Assembly (NCBI GenBank): GCA_002358575.1
Contig: DEPD01000051.1
Coordinates: 1-29,163, forward strand
DNA: 29,163 nt
Source of the DNA: Lachnospiraceae bacterium UBA3401
Lineage (GTDB): Bacteria > Bacillota > Clostridia > Lachnospirales > Lachnospiraceae
Direction of reading: 5' to 3'
The translations under genes were made by a program, and so were the position numbers. Numbering within the stretch: position 1 is the stretch's first letter; every line of letters starts with the position of its first letter. This document shows, in pieces, positions 24,210 to 29,163 of this stretch. The notes below the pieces were generated by a model. The model was not told where the DNA came from, ran no database searches, and saw only the letters and a list, made by a program, of their open reading frames with translations.

Positions 24210-25445
24210 CTACTCCTCATACTTCTTTACTAAAATGCTGGCATTGTGTCCACCAAAGCCTAAAGAGTTACTGAGTGCATACATAAAATTCTCGCTGCTG
24301 CCCGTTTTGCAGTAATTTAAGTCCATCTCTTCCTCGCTCTCTGTCAGTCCGACAGTCTGATGAATATAACCCTCCTCAAGCTCTTTCACACAAGTGACAA
24401 ACTCCACTGCGCCCGCCGCGCCGAGCAGATGGCCAATCATAGATTTTGTTGAGTTAATTTTAATATCTTTGGCATGTTCACCGAACGCAAGTTTAATTGC
24501 CCTTGTCTCAAACAAATCATTGTGATGTGTCGCTGTTCCATGCGCGTTAATATAGGTGATATCCTCCAGTGATACACCAGCATCTCGCACCGCATTTAAC
24601 ATCGCTGTCGCTGCTCCTGCGCCGTCCTCCGCTGGTGATGTAATATGATATGCATCCGAAGTACAACCATAACCCACAACTTCTGCATAAATTTTGGCAT
24701 CGCGCGCCTTTGCGTGCTCTAACTCCTCAAGCACAACAATGCCTGCACCTTCCCCCATAACAAAACCACTTCTATCCTTGTCAAATGGAATCGAACAGCG
24801 CGCTGGGTCCTCACAGGTTGATAGCGCTGTCAGTGAAGAAAAGCCAGCAATCCCAATCGGTGTGATGGAACTCTCCGTCCCACCTGCCACCATAATATCT
24901 GCGTCGCCGTACTGAATTGTGCGAAATGCCTCTCCAATAGAGTTTGTACCTGTGGCACACGCTGTCACCACGTTAATGCTCTTTCCTTTAAGATTGTATG
25001 CAATGCTCACGTTTCCAGCCGCCATGTTGGATATCATAAGCGGTACTAAGAGCGGCGCCACTCTGGAGGGTCCTTTTTCCTCAAGTTTGGTATGTTCCCG
25101 CTCCATTGCCTGCAAGCTGCCAACACCGCTTCCCACCGCACAACCTACCCGATAAGGGTCTTCTTTCGTTATATCAAGACCTGCATCCTCAATTGCCTCC
25201 TTTGCCGCTGCAACTGCAAACTGACAAAAAGGTTCCATTCTGCGCGCCGCTTTCTTGTCCATAAAATCAGCAGCATTAAAATCCTTGACTTCCGCTGCCA
25301 GCTTACACTTATAGTCCGTTGTATCAAAATAGGAAATTGGTCCAAAGCCAGTCTTTCCTTCTTTTACACTGTTCCAGAAAGAAGCAACACTATTTCCAAT
25401 GGGGGTGACTGCGCCCATTCCGGTTACTACTACTCTTCTTTTCAT
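24210..25445 (-). CDS. fabF: 3-oxoacyl-ACP synthase II (KAS II)
   Basis: Elongating condensing enzyme. The Cys-His-His triad is present: TACATGTNSIGEAF (Cys at about 164), NAHGTATHHND (His about 304) and KSMIGHLLGAAGAVE (His about 341). The C-terminal NSLGFGGHNASILVKK is characteristic. The 411 residues are the usual length. It starts 15 bases after fabG. The neighbouring genes carry out the other steps of the cycle. Confidence 0.97.
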   Translation of the reverse strand: MKRRVVVTGMGAVTPIGNSVASFWNSVKEGKTGFGPISYFDTTDYKCKLAAEVKDFNAADFMDKKAARRMEPFCQFAVAAAKEAIEDAGLDITKEDPYRVGCAVGSGVGSLQAMEREHTKLEEKGPSRVAPLLVPLMISNMAAGNVSIAYNLKGKSINVVTACATGTNSIGEAFRTIQYGDADIMVAGGTESSITPIGIAGFSSLTALSTCEDPARCSIPFDKDRSGFVMGEGAGIVVLEELEHAKARDAKIYAEVVGYGCTSDAYHITSPAEDGAGAATAMLNAVRDAGVSLEDITYINAHGTATHHNDLFETRAIKLAFGEHAKDIKINSTKSMIGHLLGAAGAVEFVTCVKELEEGYIHQTVGLTESEEEMDLNYCKTGSSENFMYALSNSLGFGGHNASILVKKYEE

Positions 25446-25460
25446 CTTTCCTTACCCTTT

Positions 25461-26201
25461 CTATATACACATACCACCATCTACGCAGATAACCTGTCCA
25501 GTGATATAGTCTGCGTGATCCCCCGCCAGAAACAGAACAAGATCCGCAATGTTTTTCGTGCTGCCTATCTTTCCCATAGGAATCATGCTGCTCAATGTCT
25601 TCTTTGCCTCCTCCGTCATGTCCTTTGTCATGTCCGTGTCAATAAAGCCCGGCGCAACCGCATTGACGTTAATCCCGCGGCTCGCAAACTCCCGCGCAAC
25701 ACTCTTTGTTAAGCCAATCAACCCTGCCTTCGACGCAGAATAATTTGCCTGCCCTGCATTTCCAAGAACACCGCTCACAGAGGAAATGTTGATAATCTTT
25801 CCGCTGCGCTGTTTGATAAAACTGCGCGAGAGGTGTCGAATCATGTTAAAGGCGCCCTTTAAATTGGTATCGAGCACAGCGTCATAATCTGCCTCTGTCA
25901 TACGCATAATTAGATTATCCCTGGTGACACCTGCATTGTTTACAAGAATATCCACCTTCTTATACTTGTCAAGCACCTCCTTGACAAATGCCTCGCTCGC
26001 TGTAAAGTCAGATACATTGCACTGTATGGCTTCCGCGCTGCCGCCACTCTGCATAATCTCTGCAACCACAGCCTCTGCGCAATTTTTTGAGCCATTGTAA
26101 TTCACAATTATGGTCGCACCGCTTGCTGCCAGCGTGCACGCAATCTCCCTGCCAATACCCCTGCCTGCACCTGTCACAAGAGCCACTTTCCCTGTTAACA
26201 T
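25461..26201 (-). CDS. fabG: 3-oxoacyl-ACP reductase
   Basis: NADPH-dependent short-chain dehydrogenase that reduces 3-oxoacyl-ACP. The cofactor motif TGAGRGIG, the NNAG motif, the catalytic Ser in NISSVSG and YSASKAG (Tyr and Lys) are in order. The end, YITGQVICVDGGM, is typical of FabG. The ATG at 26201 is seven bases from GGGAGG and gives 246 residues; the in-frame ATG five codons earlier overlaps the ribosome site itself. The leader upstream is a 455-base region with two repeat elements, so fabG may depend on read-through or on a promoter of its own. Confidence 0.97.
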   Translation of the reverse strand: MLTGKVALVTGAGRGIGREIACTLAASGATIIVNYNGSKNCAEAVVAEIMQSGGSAEAIQCNVSDFTASEAFVKEVLDKYKKVDILVNNAGVTRDNLIMRMTEADYDAVLDTNLKGAFNMIRHLSRSFIKQRSGKIINISSVSGVLGNAGQANYSASKAGLIGLTKSVAREFASRGINVNAVAPGFIDTDMTKDMTEEAKKTLSSMIPMGKIGSTKNIADLVLFLAGDHADYITGQVICVDGGMCI

Positions 26202-26330
26202 TCCAATACCTCCCATTAAACCTTTCGCTTTGTTTTACTCCCAGTCAACATATCCCATGCATACTTAAAAAACTGATCAAAAATAGATAACCTATACACC
26301 TTGACTTGTTTATTTTTGAACAGTTCCTAG
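26202..26330. other. fabG leader region with 9-mer repeat
   Basis: Part of the 455-base fabD-fabG gap nearest fabG. It has the fabG ribosome site and, at 26320-26328, a copy of ACAGTTCCT that directly abuts the inverted-repeat element at 26331-26488. On the minus strand the stretch AGGAACTGTTCAAAAATAA is followed by TTGACT-like sequence on the other strand only. I see no convincing promoter facing fabG and no open frame. Confidence 0.4.
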
Positions 26331-26488
26331 TGCTCCATCCAGACAGAAATTAGAGTTGTATATTGCATGGTTCGTGCCAGTGCTAGGCAAAATTTCGGCG
26401 GCGATGCGGTGGCATCGTCTAAAAATTTTAACGACGCAGCGGTGCGAAACAGGCGGTTCACGAATCTAATTTCTGGCCGGATGGAGTA
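26331..26488. repeat. Second type of inverted-repeat (MITE-like) element
   Basis: Element of 158 bp with 24-base terminal repeats, 26331-26354 and 26465-26488, matching at 21 of 24 positions (TCCATCC and CAGAAATTAGA blocks). The interior has a smaller hairpin, GATGC-GGTG-GCATC, flanked by AAAATTT-type arms. It is not similar to the neighbouring 26488-26657 element. It has no open frame of note. It shares its last base with that element, so one may have inserted at the end of the other. Confidence 0.7.
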
Positions 26489-26657
26489 CTAGTACAGTGA
26501 AAATTAAGTTTTGGATAGTTTGACGCAGAATATTTTTTCTGAGAGTACTGCTTCACAAACGCAGGTGTAGCGGTGGCTACGTCAAGGCTTGGAAAGTAGT
26601 GCTATCAGGAAAATAGGCAAATCAAACTGCCAATTACTTAATATTCACTGTACTAGT
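26488..26657. repeat. Inverted-repeat (MITE-like) element, copy 2, after fabD
   Basis: Element of 170 bp with 22-base terminal repeats, 26488-26509 and 26636-26657, matching at 21 of 22 positions (ACTAGTACAGTGAA-ATTAAGT). It is the inverted relative of 23593-23746. Its end reaches the first base of the complement of the fabD stop codon. In the operon transcript the ends could pair into a long stem. Confidence 0.8.
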
Positions 26658-27574
26658 TATTTTGTTACTAATACTTTATCCAAATCTGCCAGTTTATCTA
26701 TATTCATACATTTTACATCTTTGTTAATTTTTTTCATAAATCCACTTAACGTCTTGCCTGGTCCAATTTCTATAAAAGTGTCCACACCATCCGCTATCAT
26801 CTTCTCAATAGTCTGCTGCCAGCACACAGAATGAGATACCTGATTCTTCAAAAGAGTTTTAACTGGTGCCGTTTCCGTCACTTCGAGCGCATCCACATTG
26901 CTAATATAAGGAATGGACGGTTTTTTTAACTTGATTCCATACAACTCTTTCTCAAGTTTGTCGCCTGCACCCTTGAGCAATTCAGAGTGAAATGGACCAC
27001 TCACTTTGAGCGGAACACAACGTTTTGCACCAGCCTCAGAACACGCCTGCGACGCTGCTGTCACTGCTTGCTCCTCGCCCGTGATAACAATCTGTCCTGG
27101 ACAGTTATAGTTTGCAATTGTCACGATTCCTTCTGTCTGCTGGCAGATTTCCAGAATTTTATCGCTGTCCAACCCGAGCACTGCTGTCATGGCGCCTCCC
27201 TCTGGATATGCTTCCTGCATAAAGATACCGCGCTTTCTAATAATATAAAATAAATCCTTTAACTCCATAACGTTTGCTGCTGCCAATGCGCCGTACTCAC
27301 CAAGGCTCAAACCAGCCGTAATATCCGCCTTGACACCCTTTGACTCAAGCACCTTCAGAATCGCTACCTCCGTGGCAAGCATTGCAATCTGTGTATACTC
27401 TGTGATGTCTAACTGATCGTTTTCTGTAAAACAAAGCGCCTCCATATCAAGTCCTGACACCTTTCCAGCAAGCTGGTAGACTTTCTTTGCCTCCTCATAT
27501 GTATCATAAAAATCTTTTCCCATGCCCACATACTGTGAACCCTGTCCTGGGAAAATAAATGCAGTTTTACTCAT
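26657..27574 (-). CDS. fabD: Malonyl-CoA:ACP transacylase
   Basis: Moves malonyl groups from CoA to ACP. FPGQGSQYVGMG at the start, the nucleophile serine in GLSLGEYGALAAA (about residue 94), and the catalytic His in GPFHSELL (about 200) are all present, with the C-terminal FIEIGPGKTLSGFMKKI. The 305 residues are normal. The ribosome site GGGGGAT lies close to a small CCGCC-AGA-GGCGG hairpin. The stop codon touches the end of an inverted-repeat element, but the C terminus has the expected length. Confidence 0.96.
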   Translation of the reverse strand: MSKTAFIFPGQGSQYVGMGKDFYDTYEEAKKVYQLAGKVSGLDMEALCFTENDQLDITEYTQIAMLATEVAILKVLESKGVKADITAGLSLGEYGALAAANVMELKDLFYIIRKRGIFMQEAYPEGGAMTAVLGLDSDKILEICQQTEGIVTIANYNCPGQIVITGEEQAVTAASQACSEAGAKRCVPLKVSGPFHSELLKGAGDKLEKELYGIKLKKPSIPYISNVDALEVTETAPVKTLLKNQVSHSVCWQQTIEKMIADGVDTFIEIGPGKTLSGFMKKINKDVKCMNIDKLADLDKVLVTK

Positions 27575-27614
27575 TTTAATCCCCCATACCGCCTCTGGCG
27601 GCTCAATTAGAAAT

Positions 27615-27641
27615 GAAAAACGCTGCCTTTTGCGTTTTTTC
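27615..27641 (-). terminator. Possible attenuator between fabK and fabD
   Basis: On the minus strand GAAAAAACGC (27632-27641) pairs with GCGTTTTTC (27615-27623), an A/T-rich stem whose own 3' arm supplies the T run. It lies in the 122-base fabK-fabD gap. It may cause partial termination or mark an RNA processing point inside the operon. Confidence 0.4.
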
Positions 27642-27696
27642 TATGTGAAATTTAATACTCCTTAGGCAGTGTACTATCCCCACCAAAGTTATTATC

Positions 27697-28626
27697 TCAA
27701 TATGTCCTATTCAGAAGCGCTAGACCTTGATTTACAATCTCTGTGATAATTTCCTTGCAAGGCTGTTCTTTTTTGATCAATCCCGCAATCTGCCCCGCCA
27801 TAACGGTTCCATTTACCACATCACCCTCCACAACTGCCTTTCGGAGAGAACCGAGTGTCAGCTTCTCCAGCTCCATAAAATCTGCGCCTTCTTTTTCCAA
27901 CTTTAAATATTCTTTGGTCATTTTGTTGCGAATACTTCTGACTGGGTGACCAGTCGTCATGCCTGTTACCGCAGAGTCAATATCTTTTGCCTTGATAAGC
28001 ATCGCCTTATAATTTTCATGCACAATCGATTCTGTGGCAGCCACAAAGCGCGTCCCAATCTGCACTGCTTCCGCACCAAGCATAAACGCAGCCGCAAAGC
28101 CTCTGCCATCCGCAATGCCCCCCGCCGCAATCACTGGAATATTAACGACATCTACCACTTGCGGCACCAGCGCCATAGTAGTTATGGAACCAATATGACC
28201 GCCACTCTCCATTCCCTCCGCAACAACCGCATCAGCACCGCCGCGCTGCATTAGCTTTGCCATTGCAACGCTGGCAACGACAGGAATGACCTTTACCCCT
28301 GCTGCTTTCCACAGTTCCATATACTTGGAGGGATTACCGGCTCCGGTTGTGACCACTTTAACACCCTCGTCAACCACCACCTGCGCAATTGCATCCGCCT
28401 CAGGATTCATCAACATAATATTGACGCCAAATGGTTTGTCTGTCACCTTTTTCACTTGCTGAATTTGTTCCCTGACAAACTCTGCCGGCGCACCACCGGC
28501 ACCGATAATTCCTAGACCGCCAGCCTCTGACACTGCTGCTGCAAGATTATGCTCAGCAACCCACGCCATGCCGCCCTGGATAATAGGATATGTTATCCCT
28601 AAGATCTCTGTTACTCTTGTCTTCAT
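27697..28626 (-). CDS. fabK: Enoyl-ACP reductase II (FMN-dependent)
   Basis: Flavoenzyme that performs the last reduction of the elongation cycle. YPIIQGGMAWVAEHNLAAAVSEAGGLGIIGAGG and VIAAGGIADGRGFAAAFMLGAEAVQIGTRFVA form the FMN site, and MESGGHIG is the substrate loop of the family. At 309 residues it is close to characterised FabK proteins. It is 17 bases after acpP, with AGGAG as ribosome site. No fabI homologue is seen; a second family member lies at 20678-21709. FabK enzymes are insensitive to triclosan, so this lineage should be too. Confidence 0.94.
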   Translation of the reverse strand: MKTRVTEILGITYPIIQGGMAWVAEHNLAAAVSEAGGLGIIGAGGAPAEFVREQIQQVKKVTDKPFGVNIMLMNPEADAIAQVVVDEGVKVVTTGAGNPSKYMELWKAAGVKVIPVVASVAMAKLMQRGGADAVVAEGMESGGHIGSITTMALVPQVVDVVNIPVIAAGGIADGRGFAAAFMLGAEAVQIGTRFVAATESIVHENYKAMLIKAKDIDSAVTGMTTGHPVRSIRNKMTKEYLKLEKEGADFMELEKLTLGSLRKAVVEGDVVNGTVMAGQIAGLIKKEQPCKEIITEIVNQGLALLNRTY

Positions 28627-28643
28627 ACAAGCTCCTGTTCTAC

Positions 28644-28877
28644 CTATGCCTGAACACCTTTATCTTCCAAATATTTGATAATAGAGCCAACCGTTGTAAT
28701 CTGCTCCAAATCTTCGGGTGGAATCTCTACACCATACTCCTCCTGAAACGCGTCCACAAGTTCAAACAGGTCAAGTGAATCTGCGTCCAAATCCTCCTTA
28801 AAACGTGTTTCCTCTGTGATTTCCACACCTTCAATATTTAACTGTTCCTCAATAATTTCCTTTACTCTTTCTAACAT
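28644..28877 (-). CDS. acpP: Acyl carrier protein
   Basis: Carries the growing acyl chain on a phosphopantetheine arm. The attachment serine is in DLDADSLDLFELV (about residue 37), followed by the acidic helix II and EEYGVEIPPEDLEQITTVGSIIKYLE. The ATG at 28877 has AGGATGG eight bases upstream and gives 77 residues, the normal length; an earlier in-frame ATG would run through the ribosome site. It is the first gene of the operon and lies just below the FabT-type operators. Confidence 0.95.
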   Translation of the reverse strand: MLERVKEIIEEQLNIEGVEITEETRFKEDLDADSLDLFELVDAFQEEYGVEIPPEDLEQITTVGSIIKYLEDKGVQA

Positions 28878-28966
28878 GGTTTTCCATCCTTTCATTCTAA
28901 ATCATTTATTCTTCTACAGTTCCTTAAAGACATACTTCAATACTCTGTTTACCAAATTCATATAAC

Positions 28967-28995
28967 ATTATTCGGCAAAGTATTTTGATTTTCAA
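28967..28995 (-). promoter_or_regulatory. Promoter of the fatty acid synthesis operon
   Basis: On the minus strand TTGAAA (28990-28995) and AATAAT (28967-28972) have a 17-base spacer. The predicted start is about 80 bases before acpP, leaving a leader that includes one ACAGTTCCT copy (28916-28924). The -35 box lies inside an operator dyad. A TTGACA further upstream is an alternative -35 but lacks a good partner. Confidence 0.65.
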
Positions 28996-29016
28996 ATATT
29001 TTGAATGTCAAAGTAT
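28981..29016. promoter_or_regulatory. Twin FabT-type operators
   Basis: Two dyads of the form TTTGA-N3-TCAAA: 28984-28996 (with flanking A/T giving TATTTTGATTTTCAAATA) and 29000-29012. The centres are 16 bases apart. This is the known pattern of FabT sites in streptococci (ATTTTGATT..CAAAAT type). The first dyad covers the -35 box, so binding would block the polymerase. Confidence 0.8.
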
Positions 29017-29040
29017 TTGCTTGCTACAGAATATACCGAA

Positions 29041-29163
29041 ACAAATCTATTGTCAACAGCTTTTTCCAGTTTTTTACTGTTTTTATTTTTTGTTTAGAAA
29101 TGGTTAGATAATACTTACTTTTTCTTTTTCGATTTATATTTCCACTTGTGAACTACCCATTGT
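29041..29163. other. AT-rich window end, nothing assigned
   Basis: Low-complexity T-rich stretch upstream of the operon promoter. No open frame, hairpin or promoter facing outward could be supported. Confidence 0.4.

Noticed and set aside
1..29163. CRISPR arrays, tRNA or rRNA genes, full insertion sequences, phage genes
   Set aside because: No regularly spaced direct repeats, no cloverleaf sequences, no transposase or phage proteins were seen.

Overview
The window looks like a chromosomal segment of a low-GC Gram-positive gut-type Clostridia, most likely family Lachnospiraceae. The reasons are a FabK/FabT-type fatty acid synthesis operon, a large SRP RNA with an Alu domain, AGGAGG-type ribosome sites, the mix of small Clostridia families (DUF1934, DUF3006, DUF3048) and a wall- or membrane-anchored pullulanase. 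Assignment below family level is not possible from what is visible. Almost every gene lies on the minus strand; the only plus-strand gene is a small (p)ppGpp synthetase at 5252-5983.

Layout, left to right: (1) 1-3.3 kb, an accessory-looking group read right to left: solitary D12 adenine methyltransferase, an unrecognised LRR-like protein and an AraC regulator. (2) 3.3-4.9 kb, RpiB-family isomerase, a 58-codon DUF3006-like gene and a secreted CHAP amidase. (3) 5.2-8.4 kb, RelQ-type alarmone synthetase, a small membrane protein with a DUF1934 protein, and ispE with a GntR regulator. (4) 8.5-9.8 kb, a decay zone holding internally deleted remnants of a cyclopropane fatty acid synthase gene and a MATE efflux gene. 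(5) 10-13.2 kb, cyclophilin and a blaI/blaR1-type regulator pair with two visible operators. (6) 13.3-18.4 kb, a 1062-residue pullulanase, a DUF3048 lipoprotein and the SRP RNA. (7) 18.5-29 kb, the fatty acid synthesis operon and a small neighbour gene.

The FAS II operon reads acpP-fabK-fabD-fabG-fabF-fabZ-accDA-(second FabK/NMO-family gene)-fabH-marR(fabT-like). The promoter upstream of acpP carries two adjacent TTTGA-N3-TCAAA dyads of the FabT type. The MarR gene that probably binds them is the last gene of the same operon, which suggests a feedback loop. The two carboxyltransferase subunits are fused, and accB and accC are absent from the window.

The most unusual signals are non-coding: (a) two copies of a 154-170 bp terminal-inverted-repeat element inserted inside the FAS operon, each ending exactly at the stop codon of a fab gene; (b) a different inverted-repeat element directly abutting one of them; (c) a pair of 90-nt elements in distant intergenic regions with conserved loops and compensating stems; (d) a 9-mer, ACAGTTCCT, found six times, always between genes (one copy overlapping a stop codon) and always on the same strand.
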